Program-made: the position numbers and the translations under genes
Assembly: GCF_000447795.1 (NCBI RefSeq)
Contig: NZ_AUNI01000019.1
Span: forward strand, 186,001 to 250,000
Source of the DNA: Bacteriovorax sp. Seq25_V
Lineage (GTDB): Bacteria > Bdellovibrionota > Bacteriovoracia > Bacteriovoracales > Bacteriovoracaceae
Length of the DNA: 64,000 nt
Direction: 5' to 3'
Notes under the pieces: generated by a model
Told to the model about the DNA's origin: nothing
Seen by the model: the letters and a program-made list of their open reading frames with translations, nothing else
Databases searched by the model: none
In this document: piece after piece, positions 41,913-50,571 of the stretch
Layout: the number at the start of each line of letters is the position of its first letter
How positions within the stretch are numbered: position 1 is the first letter of the stretch

Positions 41913-43668
41913 ACCTGAGTTCCCAGTCGGTATAGATTGCCTCAAGTCTTGGTTTAACCAGACGAGCATAACGATTAAAAAGCTCCGCTCTCGAGTTATC
42001 TCTTCGTGCGTGGATAGCTAGCACTCTTAGCGTTTCCATATATGAAAGAGCCTGAGTTAGAGTTTCTGCATGAGTCATTAGCTCTTCGATATTCGTTTCT
42101 GCTGTCCAGGCCTTAGGATTGAAGATGTCGCCGTAGCTTTCTGGTCTAAGGCATTTTACAAGTAGCGAAACGGTGTTCTTCTTAAAGCGATATTGAATAG
42201 TGTTAAAGGCTTTAATGGCCTCGTTTTCTGAGCTGATAATGTTTAGTGAAGGGTGCTTTGCGAGGATTGTTTGGAAGAATTTCTTCGGGTCTTTCGCAGC
42301 ATATTTCACGATATCTTTGAGTGCCATGAGGGCCTGAATTTGGCTGGTTCCCTCATAGAGAAGTGGACCAAAACTATCTCTGTGGTAGCGCTCAACAGGG
42401 TATTCCTGCATATATCCGTAGCCACCTAGAATTTGAATTGCCTTTTGAGAAATGGTCGCATAGGCCTCACATGTGTAGTATTTTACAAGCGGTGTGCGCT
42501 TACGAGTCCAAAGCCAGGCGTCGTTGAAGAGACGATTTTCTTCTTCATTTAGTTCGCCAGTTTTCTTCTTTTTCATGTCTAGACGTTGGTAGATATCGAA
42601 GTATGAAATTGTATCAACCATGAGGGCGCGAAGGGCGTCTCTTTCTGTTTCAAGATCTTCAATATTGCGCTTCATTAGCGGTAGGTCAGTGAGGGGACGG
42701 TCGAATTGAACGCGTTCTTTAGCGTAGTTTATAGCGTATGAAAGTGATCCTTCGATACCACCAAGGGCCTGCATACCTACAGCGATACGCGCTTCATTCA
42801 TGAGGTGAAGCATGTACTTGAAGCCCTCTCCCTGTTTTCCGATAAGGCTAGCTTTTGAGTTTTCGTAGACGATTTCGCATGTAAATGAACCATGCATCCC
42901 CATCTTTTCTTCGTTCTTGGCGACCTTGTAGTTAAGGGTGCCATCACCAAGATCCTGCTCACAAAGGAACATCGAGATTCCCTCAAGACCTGGTTTGTCT
43001 CCCTTGATTCGGGCCAGGACAAAGCCGAGTCCACCACCACCATTTGTGATGAAGATCTTTGATCCGTTAAGGAGGTAAGTACCATCTTCTTGTGGGGTTG
43101 CTGAAGTCTTGATATTGCCGAGGTCGGAACCGCAGCCAGGTTCAGTGAGACACATTGAGCCTGAAAGTTTTCCTTCCATGATTTGAGGAATCAGGCGCAT
43201 CGAGGTTTCTTCGTCACAAAAGCGATGAACCATATCTGCAATTGAAGTATAGAAGGCCAGTTGTGTACAAGATGACATACATGAGCGTGCAAGTTGTGCA
43301 AGAAGCACCATAAGGGAGCCAACAGGGAGACCAAGGCCGCCATACTCAGTAGGGATTGGGAGACCAAATGCCTGGAGTTCAGTCGCCTCATTGTAGAAAG
43401 CCTGGAGTTCTTCGCCTGGAATTGCACGTCCGTCGACGACTCTCCCGGCACCATTGATATCAAGTTTTGCTGCACGGTCGAGAACCGCTGAGCCGGCCCA
43501 ACTTCCAGTTTGCGTGAGAAGTTCTTTGATAAAATCGAGGACTTCTTCTTTGCTGTTAAAACCATCTTCAGTGGGAAATGAAGGGTAGTAGAGTGGGATA
43601 ATCGTGTCCCAGTCAAAACCATTTTCAACTAACCATTGCCAGTCTTTTTCGTCTGAAAAATAATTCAT
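41911..43668 (-). CDS. acyl-CoA dehydrogenase
   Basis: The 585-residue flavoenzyme catalyses the first beta-oxidation step, acyl-CoA to trans-2-enoyl-CoA, with FAD. Visible: the FAD/substrate loop SMCLTEPGCGSDLGNIKT, the ING-SKIFITNGG strand, RIAVGMQALGGIEGSLSYAINYAKERVQF, the GGYGYMQEYPVERYHRD helix and the catalytic Glu in LLYEGTSQIQALM. Its C-terminal extension of about 130 residues makes it longer than short-chain enzymes (about 380), like the FadE-related dehydrogenases of about 600 residues. It probably feeds FadJ/FadI encoded at 6-10 kb. G+C looks higher than in neighbouring genes. GGAG precedes the start. Confidence 0.93.
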   Translation of the reverse strand: MNYFSDEKDWQWLVENGFDWDTIIPLYYPSFPTEDGFNSKEEVLDFIKELLTQTGSWAGSAVLDRAAKLDINGAGRVVDGRAIPGEELQAFYNEATELQAFGLPIPTEYGGLGLPVGSLMVLLAQLARSCMSSCTQLAFYTSIADMVHRFCDEETSMRLIPQIMEGKLSGSMCLTEPGCGSDLGNIKTSATPQEDGTYLLNGSKIFITNGGGGLGFVLARIKGDKPGLEGISMFLCEQDLGDGTLNYKVAKNEEKMGMHGSFTCEIVYENSKASLIGKQGEGFKYMLHLMNEARIAVGMQALGGIEGSLSYAINYAKERVQFDRPLTDLPLMKRNIEDLETERDALRALMVDTISYFDIYQRLDMKKKKTGELNEEENRLFNDAWLWTRKRTPLVKYYTCEAYATISQKAIQILGGYGYMQEYPVERYHRDSFGPLLYEGTSQIQALMALKDIVKYAAKDPKKFFQTILAKHPSLNIISSENEAIKAFNTIQYRFKKNTVSLLVKCLRPESYGDIFNPKAWTAETNIEELMTHAETLTQALSYMETLRVLAIHARRDNSRAELFNRYARLVKPRLEAIYTDWELR

Positions 43669-43716
43669 ACTCTCTCCGGTATTAATGTTTAAATTTGATT
43701 GTAAGTTACTTGCTTT

Positions 43717-45591
43717 TTATTCTTTGGTTCTGAATAAACCAAGAATACTTTTAACAATATCCTCAGACTTAACAGTTGGACTATCTGCTGTCTCATCATT
43801 TCCTGCATCGAGACTAACTCCTGTCGCTTCAATGGCTCTGTCTAGATTATCATATTGAATACCAGAACCTTGGAAGTCTGAATCAACTTCATTGGCTGAT
43901 TTTAGATTCTTATCATTAAAAGCATTACTTGCAAGCTCCCGTTGAAGCATTGCCGTGTTTTGGCGAGTTACCTTGCCATTCTCTTTGTCATCACTAGTAA
44001 TTGTCAAATAACTGGAAACAATATTATTGTAATGAACAAGTTTAGCAAAGTCTTGTGTTTTAGATTTAAGTTCTTCGCCAATTTTTGTTAATGCCGTCGC
44101 ATCGAGATCAGTAATCTCATCATTTTTTTGACTGGTAATTTTGTTGACTTGATCAATTACACTTCGTTGAAGTGCTTCCTCTTTAGATTTGTAGCGTGAT
44201 TTTATCTCTTTTAAGATATCTTGATTCGTTGCTAGATTTTTGGCATCATCCTCGCTATAACCGTCTTCCATTAAGATCTTTTGTATCTTTTCTTCGTCAT
44301 CAATAGTTAACTTTTCAATTTCTTCGATTGATACTTCTGAGTTAATTTTGTATTCGGCAAGTTCTTGAAGTTTTTCTTCTCGATTAGTTTGCAAAAAGCT
44401 TTTACAGGCCTCTGGATCCTGTACTTTACCATCTTTGAAACAGGTTTCGAATTCAGCAGCCTCGTCTTTTGCGGCTTCAAGAGCTCCTGACTCGACCATT
44501 TGGTTTGATGTCAAAGAAGTTAATTCATCAATTTTCTTCTCTGCATTTTTTTCGTTGTAGCTAGATACAGAAGTAGGGTCTCTCCCTAAATCGATATTTC
44601 CCATTTTTGAGATGAGCTTCCCTGTTGCATCAAGGCTCTTTCTAGCACGTGAGATATAGTCTGTAACTTCGCAGGCTCTTTGCACTGTATAGTCAATCGC
44701 TTCAGTACAGTTTTCACCTCGGAATTTTGCAATACTATTTGTGTTATTCGGTTTATAATTCAGATCATTCTTTTGACATACTTCAAGCATTTTAGTCTTA
44801 GAATAAGAAACACCTGTAGATTTCAATACACCATCTTTGTCCATCTCTTTAATGTCTTCTGTCTGATAACAATGATGCTGAATTGTAGCAACACAATCAT
44901 TCCAGGTCGCTGCAGATGCAAGAATTTGGTTTCCTTGTGAATCTGTCTTAATACTTGCTAGTCCTTGAAGATTAGTGGTTCGAACTTTTTCTTGCTCTAT
45001 GCGAGATTTTGGAATAAAGAAGTACTTATCATTCATCATCTGACTTTCAATACAATAACTCGAAAGTATATTAATAACATTCTTACCTAATTGAGACTCA
45101 AAAAGTACAAAGAAAACTTTCTGATCAGCGGCACGCTCTCTTTGGTGGAGTTTTTCGCTATTAGCAATACGCTCTCCATAAAGAGCATCCTCTAGTTGCT
45201 TCTGAAGATATTTTTCAAGCGCCTGAAGTGCAGATGATTTCTCTCTCTTAGTTGAATTGAGGGACGATTTTTCTTGATATCGAGATGAGGCAACACCATC
45301 TTTGCTTGTTTCGCTAATATCACTTTTTAAGCTGTCGGTCACAGCATCTTTCAAGTCAGGCTTGAGCTGTACATCATCCCACACGCAGTCCATTAAGCTT
45401 TTTCCGTCAACCACGCCATTGGCGGAATGTTTCTTCATGCAACCTTGATATATATCGTAGACACCATCAATTTGAAGTGCTTTTGCGAGCTGTGGATTGG
45501 ACTCTTTTAACGAATCCATATAAACCTCTGCCGAAGGAGCAGAGTAGGAGTTTAAAGATGTGAATATAAATAAAAGGCCTAGATATTTCAT
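43717..45591 (-). CDS. large exported helical protein of unknown function
   Basis: The 624-residue product has a signal peptide (1-17, cleavage after SYS or SAP) and an AAGGATT ribosome-binding site. The chain is highly charged and mostly helical, with long Glu/Lys/Gln/Ser-rich stretches (about 85-145 and 325-510) that look like coiled coil. There are several Cys (YQGCMKK, SYCIES, WNDCVATIQHHCYQTED, RGENCTEAIDYTVQRACEV) suggesting disulphides in the periplasm. No catalytic motif is recognised. It sits alone upstream of the acyl-CoA dehydrogenase gene on the same strand. Confidence 0.65.
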   Translation of the reverse strand: MKYLGLLFIFTSLNSYSAPSAEVYMDSLKESNPQLAKALQIDGVYDIYQGCMKKHSANGVVDGKSLMDCVWDDVQLKPDLKDAVTDSLKSDISETSKDGVASSRYQEKSSLNSTKREKSSALQALEKYLQKQLEDALYGERIANSEKLHQRERAADQKVFFVLFESQLGKNVINILSSYCIESQMMNDKYFFIPKSRIEQEKVRTTNLQGLASIKTDSQGNQILASAATWNDCVATIQHHCYQTEDIKEMDKDGVLKSTGVSYSKTKMLEVCQKNDLNYKPNNTNSIAKFRGENCTEAIDYTVQRACEVTDYISRARKSLDATGKLISKMGNIDLGRDPTSVSSYNEKNAEKKIDELTSLTSNQMVESGALEAAKDEAAEFETCFKDGKVQDPEACKSFLQTNREEKLQELAEYKINSEVSIEEIEKLTIDDEEKIQKILMEDGYSEDDAKNLATNQDILKEIKSRYKSKEEALQRSVIDQVNKITSQKNDEITDLDATALTKIGEELKSKTQDFAKLVHYNNIVSSYLTITSDDKENGKVTRQNTAMLQRELASNAFNDKNLKSANEVDSDFQGSGIQYDNLDRAIEATGVSLDAGNDETADSPTVKSEDIVKSILGLFRTKE

Positions 45592-45742
45592 ACAATCCTT
45601 ATCGACTATAGTTGATTATAGCCTTAGTCTTATTGGCAAAAAAATCTCATGTGATTTCAGAAGCTTGTATTCCATAAGGTGCCATTGATATGTGTAAAAT
45701 CGCCCATGTAGCGCTTAAGAGCTTGTTTAAGGTGAGAATTTA

Positions 45743-45913
45743 GTGCATAACGAGCTTATGAATGAACAAAATAATAGTGTACTTGAAGACCTTTTAAGCG
45801 TTGTTGCTCCATGGACTTTGAGTAATTCCAAACTTAATCAGGAACTTGCTTCTAAGCTTATCGATCTCGATATTGATGAAGAGTCCGAAGATGAATCTAA
45901 TAAAGTTCAATGA
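45743..45913 (+). CDS. small acidic protein translationally coupled to the DTW-domain gene
   Basis: A 56-codon frame starts at GTG 45743 (or 51 codons from ATG 45758) and ends with a TGA overlapping the next gene's ATG (ATGA). The product is small, soluble and acidic at the end (DIDEESEDESNK), with a helical core LEDLLSVVAPWTLSNSKLNQELASKLID. AAGGTGA precedes the GTG. No family is recognised. The 4-bp overlap is the best evidence that it is translated. Confidence 0.55.
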   Translation: MHNELMNEQNNSVLEDLLSVVAPWTLSNSKLNQELASKLIDLDIDEESEDESNKVQ

Positions 45914-46524
45914 AAAAAACACGTAGAGAAACTTTCAGTGGTCGTTGTGAAGTTTGTCGCATTAACAAACCGCTTTGTTTTTGTTCTCATATTCCAAAGC
46001 TAGATAATAAAGTTGAAGTTCTCGTTGTGATGCATTTCACGGAGAGATGGTTAACATCAAATACTGCGTATTTTGCTAATCTTGTTTTAAATAATAGTAA
46101 GATTATCGAGAGAGGCAATCTTAATTCTCCCATGACAAGTGAGCAGTTTGTTAAAGAAGAGAAATCCTATCTTTATCTATTTCCTACAGAGGACTCAAAA
46201 CCAATTGAAGAATTTAAGGGAGATATTTCAAAAGCTGTGCTTGTTGTTCCTGATGGAAGTTGGTCCAAGGCGAAGAAGTTTCACAAGCGTGAGGAGTGCT
46301 TAAAAGCGCTTCCAAAGTATCATTTATCAAATGTAGGAAAGAGTAATTACCAACTTCGAAAATCTCCTGGCGAGGACTTCTTATGTACGTATGAAGCCAT
46401 TGCAAAAGCGCTTGGTAGTCTTGAAGGGAAAGAGATAGAAAATCAGATGTTGAATTTTTTTGATATTTTTGTTGATAGGGTTCTAAGATCTCGACGTGGA
46501 GAACAGACGCTTAGTAACCCTTGA
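45910..46524 (+). CDS. DTW-domain tRNA-uridine aminocarboxypropyltransferase-like protein
   Basis: The 204-residue protein begins with the zinc-binding cluster of DTW proteins (Cys13, Cys16, Cys23, Cys25 in CEVCRINKPLCFCSH). The signature is VVPDGSWSKAKKFHKR, where the family has DxTW; here Thr is Ser. LRKSPGEDFLCTYEAIAKAL fits the late E-A motif. DTW enzymes of the TapT/YfiP type transfer the aminocarboxypropyl group of SAM to uridine in tRNA (acp3U). Its end overlaps the convergent small gene by 14 bp. Confidence 0.85.
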   Translation: MKKTRRETFSGRCEVCRINKPLCFCSHIPKLDNKVEVLVVMHFTERWLTSNTAYFANLVLNNSKIIERGNLNSPMTSEQFVKEEKSYLYLFPTEDSKPIEEFKGDISKAVLVVPDGSWSKAKKFHKREECLKALPKYHLSNVGKSNYQLRKSPGEDFLCTYEAIAKALGSLEGKEIENQMLNFFDIFVDRVLRSRRGEQTLSNP

Positions 46525-46834
46525 TATTATATTTTTCTCTAATATCGCGATCAAATTTTGAGTATTTCTTATTGCATACGAACAGATGACCAAGCTTTGA
46601 ATCACCGGCCCATGCAATTGTCTTTGAATATGATTCACAACCTGATCTTTTAAGTGCTCTCTTTAGTGTATCCTCAGAGCTCCAAAGTATTTGATCTGGC
46701 CCATCACACCACCATTGTTTATCTTTACTTTGCCAGCAGAACGCTAGAGTATTCTTATTTGTACTTGCTTGAATTTTCCCTGTAGCAAGTACAGTCGTAA
46801 AAAATAAAGAAAGCAGAATAATTTTTTTCATCAT
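46511..46834 (-). CDS. small exported Cys/Trp-rich protein
   Basis: The 107-residue product has a signal peptide (about 1-23, cleavage after IQA). The mature part has four Cys (FCWQSKDKQWWCDG, SGCESY, FVCNKKY) and a cluster of Trp, so a small disulphide-bonded periplasmic or secreted domain is likely. No family is recognised. GGGGAT precedes two tandem start codons. Confidence 0.6.
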   Translation of the reverse strand: MMKKIILLSLFFTTVLATGKIQASTNKNTLAFCWQSKDKQWWCDGPDQILWSSEDTLKRALKRSGCESYSKTIAWAGDSKLGHLFVCNKKYSKFDRDIREKYNIKGY

Positions 46835-46954
46835 ATCATCCCCGATTACTTATTATCTTAACAGAAACAAGATTGTGCAGGTAGTTAATTTTGGTTAAAT
46901 AAATTAAAACTATAAAAACTAGGTTTATTGTTTAAACAAGCACTTATTAGTTAT

Positions 46955-46990
46955 ACCTTAACTTATATGATAGAAAAAGTTAAGGTTTTC
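46955..46990. terminator. hairpin after the metzincin gene
   Basis: A perfect 10-bp stem ACCTTAACTT/AAGTTAAGGT with a 12-nt loop. A T-rich tail follows on the plus strand, and the minus-strand tail is weaker. It lies just past the stop of the gene at 46991-48529. Confidence 0.5.
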
Positions 46991-48529
46991 TTATGAATCT
47001 CGATGTGAATAATAGAGTGAGTTGAGAATTTTTTTACTCTTTTGATCTGTCGCCATATTTTTTATAAGCGAGCTTAAGTAGTTTAATCCGCGTGATAATT
47101 TTCTCGCATCAAAAGATGCTCTGTCGTACTGAGAACTGCCAATTTCATTTATTGATAACGAATTTACTTTAGAGAGAATTGCAGCTGCCTTATTGATGTC
47201 TTTATCAATGTACAAAGCGGCCAGTGCTCCAGCAAATAGATTATTATTTTTTTCAATTTCTTTACTTGGAACAGAGTACTCACTAGCCTTCTTTAAATTT
47301 TTTGTACTTGGGAGTTTGATATTTCTCTTTTCAAGCTCGTTAAGCATGGCCTTTTGAATTCCGAGTCCACGATTTTCTAGCGTAATAAATAGAGACTGCG
47401 TATTCTTTGCTGAGTTTTCGATTTCTAGAATATTTGCATAGAAGAAGGCCTCTGCAGCAACAAGACCCGAGCTTGCTGAATAGTTTGCGAGATCATGGAT
47501 ATACTCCGGGTCAAATTCTGACTTGTAGCTTCCTGCGCATAGTTTACAAGCATTACCCCTGGCCTCCTTATCTTCGCCAAAACAGCAAGTTTCGCAGCCG
47601 TACGTAATATCAATACCAGAGCCGTGAGTGTATCCAAAGTTGTGAATCATTTCATGAAAGAGAATCCCTTCCATTTCGTTCTTGTCGCGAGGGCCATCGA
47701 GAATCGCACCAAAAATACTTGTATGAATTTTTGGATTTATTGAGACGAATGGGTGAGTAATACCTTCAAGTCCACGGGGAGAAGTTTCTGCTGTCGAGGC
47801 ATGGGCCACTGTTGAATCACTCCAGCGAGCATCCTTTTCATGGCAGAGGATTGAAACACTTTTCTTCTTCCCACTTAGTTGAGCATCAAAGAAGTTTAAA
47901 AGATTTGGTATTTCACTCTTGAGTGTTTCATTTGGATTCTTCTTTGCTAGGTCCTTAAGGCAAGAGAGGCCCTTACTTAGTGCGTTTGTCGTGATCTTAG
48001 AAAAAGATTTTTTACTGAAGTTATCAAAACATGATTCATGAACTTGAATCCCTTTTGTGATTTCAGAAAAGCCTCCTCCTAGTTTATTGATAACCGGTTT
48101 GAAGTCGGCAAGTAGGTCTTCAATTGAGTTGATTGAGCGCATATAATTCTCTTTGCCACAATCAGATTTTTGAATAGTTGCATAAGAGTAATTAGCAAAA
48201 ATAATTTTTTTCCCATCAATATACTTATACTTTGTTATATTTGTTTTAGCTTCGATACCTGAGTACGTGATTTCTTCTTGTCTTTCGATCTTGCCATCGT
48301 AATTGTCATCATAAGTTATTACAGTAAGACCATCTTGTTTTTTAGCAATATAGTCAAACTCGCCATCATAGTTTCTATCGTTTTGTTGCTCGACTAGAAT
48401 GCCATCATCATAGATAAGAATATTATCGATCTTTCCATCGTTATTATTGTCATACTCAAACCTATCTTCAGCGTAAGAAACGGAGAGTATAGTAGTCAGG
48501 AATAGGGAAGTGATGAGCTTTGCTTTCAT
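46991..48529 (-). CDS. secreted metzincin-type zinc protease with N-terminal Ca2+-type repeats
   Basis: The 512-residue product has a signal peptide (1-20, cleavage after SYA). Next come three DxNxDGxxD-type loops (DNNNDGKID, DRNYDGEFD, DDNYDGKIE; about 26-85) that look like calcium-binding thrombospondin-3/EF-hand repeats. The zinc motif HEMIHNFGYTH begins at His292 and fits HExxHxxGxxH of metzincins exactly. It is followed by a Cys-rich patch (YGCETCCFGED...NACKLCAG), perhaps a second metal or disulphide site. The C-terminal 130 residues are helical. The family is unassigned; an exported endopeptidase is the best reading. Confidence 0.8.
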   Translation of the reverse strand: MKAKLITSLFLTTILSVSYAEDRFEYDNNNDGKIDNILIYDDGILVEQQNDRNYDGEFDYIAKKQDGLTVITYDDNYDGKIERQEEITYSGIEAKTNITKYKYIDGKKIIFANYSYATIQKSDCGKENYMRSINSIEDLLADFKPVINKLGGGFSEITKGIQVHESCFDNFSKKSFSKITTNALSKGLSCLKDLAKKNPNETLKSEIPNLLNFFDAQLSGKKKSVSILCHEKDARWSDSTVAHASTAETSPRGLEGITHPFVSINPKIHTSIFGAILDGPRDKNEMEGILFHEMIHNFGYTHGSGIDITYGCETCCFGEDKEARGNACKLCAGSYKSEFDPEYIHDLANYSASSGLVAAEAFFYANILEIENSAKNTQSLFITLENRGLGIQKAMLNELEKRNIKLPSTKNLKKASEYSVPSKEIEKNNNLFAGALAALYIDKDINKAAAILSKVNSLSINEIGSSQYDRASFDARKLSRGLNYLSSLIKNMATDQKSKKILNSLYYSHRDS

Positions 48530-48719
48530 ACTCTTCTTATCGAGAAATTATAAATAATATTTAAAAATTCGTAGAAATCCTGATGTGGTAATGAAATTTA
48601 AAATAGTGAATAGAGTTAAGAAATATTTATTGAAGGCCTGCAAAATACCATAATTATAAATTGATCCTCTTGGTAATAGAGTTGGTGCAGGATATTTACA
48701 CAATGAAAATAACCAACTT

Positions 48720-49832
48720 TTGGAGTCACCTGAGTGGAGCTTTTTCTACGATCTTGATGGAAATTTAATACAAAAGTCACACAAGATTAAAAACCTTGTT
48801 TATAATTATAGCTGGAGCACTTTAGGAAAACTTATACAAGTTGATATCGATGAAAATTCTCTGCCAAGTAAGTCGTTAAAGTTTAAATATGATGGCCTTA
48901 ACAGAAGAATTGAAAAGCAGTATATTGATTTTAAAACTTCAAAAAACTCTTATCTAAAAAGATTTGTGTACGACGGAGAAGATATTATTTTAGAACTCGA
49001 TGGTGAAAACAAAATTAAAGCACTATTTGTTCATGGAGAAGGAATCGATGATGTTTTAATGATGATCCGAGATGAAAATGATAATGAACTATTTGAAGAC
49101 GATGAATCTTATGCTTATACAAAAGATCATCTTGGTTCAATTCGAGAGATTGTGGATCATGAAGGAAGAGTACAACAACGCTATAGTTATTCAGCTTACG
49201 GAGAAACAAAGATCGCTAAGATGAATGAAAAAGATGATTTGATAGATTCGCCGTATGGATTTACAGGAAGAGAATTGGATCTTGAAAGTGGAGACATGTA
49301 TTACCGAGCGAGATATTATGACAGTTCGACGGGAAGATTTCTTACACCTGATCCAATTAGGTTTGCAGCTGGAGATACAAACCTGTATCGCTATACAGGA
49401 AACAATCCTGTGAATAGAATTGATCCAGATGGATTAGACTGGATTTATGTTCAATCAACAGGGGAACTATATAGGGTTGATGAAAGTGGCGCTAGAATTC
49501 CAGGAACGACCTTTTTTGGCTATTCAGGGGCTCCTGGATATGTTAATCAATCAAATGCTCAGAACTTAAGAGACTTAGGACCAATTCCCCAAGGACAATA
49601 TACAATTGGCTCTCAGAGAAATAATAGAACCAATCGAGGAACGGACTTGTTAAATTCATTGAGATTAACCCCAAGTGCTAATACAGATACATTCGGTAGG
49701 GCAGGGTTTATAATTCATGGATCAAATAATCCTAATCAGCAAGATGCTTCTGAAGGATGTCCAATTTTTGGACCAAATGCTAGAAATACTATAGGTAATA
49801 GTAATGACAATATTTTAAGGGTTGTACCATGA
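48720..49832 (+). CDS. orphan RHS C-terminal core with L,D-transpeptidase-like (DUF2778/Tlde1) toxin tip
   Basis: The frame is open from 48660, just after a stop, and the first 20 codons already read as RHS (IDPLGNRVGAG...). The gene is therefore a 5'-truncated RHS protein; TTG 48720 is a weak nominal start. YD-type repeats run to the core end: KDHLGSIREIVDHEGRVQQR, SPYGFTGRELDLESGDMYYRARYYDSSTGRFLTPDPI and NPVNRIDPDGLDW. The variable tip (about 240-370) has GPIPQGQYTIGSQ, then FIIHG (His333) and SEGC (Cys347). These match the His and Cys of DUF2778/Tlde1 enzymes, which damage or edit peptidoglycan cross-links. The next gene, overlapping by 4 bp, is the candidate immunity gene. Confidence 0.8.
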   Translation: MESPEWSFFYDLDGNLIQKSHKIKNLVYNYSWSTLGKLIQVDIDENSLPSKSLKFKYDGLNRRIEKQYIDFKTSKNSYLKRFVYDGEDIILELDGENKIKALFVHGEGIDDVLMMIRDENDNELFEDDESYAYTKDHLGSIREIVDHEGRVQQRYSYSAYGETKIAKMNEKDDLIDSPYGFTGRELDLESGDMYYRARYYDSSTGRFLTPDPIRFAAGDTNLYRYTGNNPVNRIDPDGLDWIYVQSTGELYRVDESGARIPGTTFFGYSGAPGYVNQSNAQNLRDLGPIPQGQYTIGSQRNNRTNRGTDLLNSLRLTPSANTDTFGRAGFIIHGSNNPNQQDASEGCPIFGPNARNTIGNSNDNILRVVP

Positions 49833-50467
49833 TAAAACTATCTATTGTGTTTTTTTTCATTTTTTCAAGTTGTTCAAATGCAATGCCTTTAAGAAGAAAA
49901 GGGGTCATTTATAATAGTAAAGATGAAAAGATTGAACTCGAAGAAATTATTGCAAAGATGAGTGATGAAAAAGACCTTACAATTAAAGAAATCACTGTTG
50001 AAAAATCAACTCTTAATGATGTTGTTGAGTATTTAGGGAATGCTAAAATTAATAAATTTAATTCAGGAAATGCTTCAGAGTTCTACACTTCAGTATGTTA
50101 CATAAATCCAAATATTATAGGACTGGAGTTTAGTTCAGGTGTACTAGGTGGAGGAAAGTATATTACACGAATAGATGTTTTTAAGCCTTTAAAAAAGAAT
50201 AAAAGAGGTTGTTTTATTAATAAATCTTTAGAAGTTGAAATAGGAACTAAAAGAGGAATAAGGATCGGTCTAACTAAAGAGAAGGTTAAAAAACTTTTAG
50301 GGAAACCAAGTATAAAATACAGCTCTTCAAATTGGGAATATTATTATGTAGACAAAGAGGAAAGCTCAAAATGTAAGGGTGGGTTTGATGTGACAGGTTC
50401 ATATAATTTAATTTTTGAAGGAAATAGCATAAAAAGCTTTTACATAACCAAAGCAACATCATGTTGA
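49829..50467 (+). CDS. exported protein, candidate immunity protein for the RHS tip
   Basis: The 212-residue product starts inside the end of the RHS gene (ATGA overlap). A hydrophobic N-terminus ends in FSSCSNA, a weak lipobox, so it is periplasmic and perhaps lipidated. It has several Cys (SVCYIN, RGCFIN, SKCKGG, TSC). A C-terminal part (GIRIGLTKEKVKKLLGKPSIKYSSSNWEYYYVD) recalls the SmpA/BamE-like 'GMTkeeV..lLGkP' fold. Its position, overlap and export to the compartment where a Tlde1-type enzyme acts support an immunity role by inference only. A strong terminator follows. Confidence 0.65.
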   Translation: MIKLSIVFFFIFSSCSNAMPLRRKGVIYNSKDEKIELEEIIAKMSDEKDLTIKEITVEKSTLNDVVEYLGNAKINKFNSGNASEFYTSVCYINPNIIGLEFSSGVLGGGKYITRIDVFKPLKKNKRGCFINKSLEVEIGTKRGIRIGLTKEKVKKLLGKPSIKYSSSNWEYYYVDKEESSKCKGGFDVTGSYNLIFEGNSIKSFYITKATSC

Positions 50468-50527
50468 TACATAAATGATCTGTTCAGAAGTACATAAAGT
50501 CGTATTTAATTAATTTTTTTCGTATTT

Positions 50528-50552
50528 GAGGGCCAACGTAAGGCCCTCTTTT
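50528..50552 (+). terminator. Rho-independent terminator after the RHS/immunity pair
   Basis: A perfect 7-bp stem GAGGGCC/GGCCCTC with an AACGTAA loop is followed by TTTT. Confidence 0.85.
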
Positions 50553-50571
50553 AAGGTTTTTAAGATTTCTT

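Noticed and set aside
43191-43628. 145-codon open frame on the minus strand inside the acyl-CoA dehydrogenase gene
   Set aside because: It lies in another frame of a well-supported gene on the same strand, and its translation is low-complexity Ser/Leu/His-rich without a family.
48690-48760. ATG at about 48703 as an alternative start of the RHS-tip gene
   Set aside because: It is in a different frame and reaches a stop after about 21 codons.
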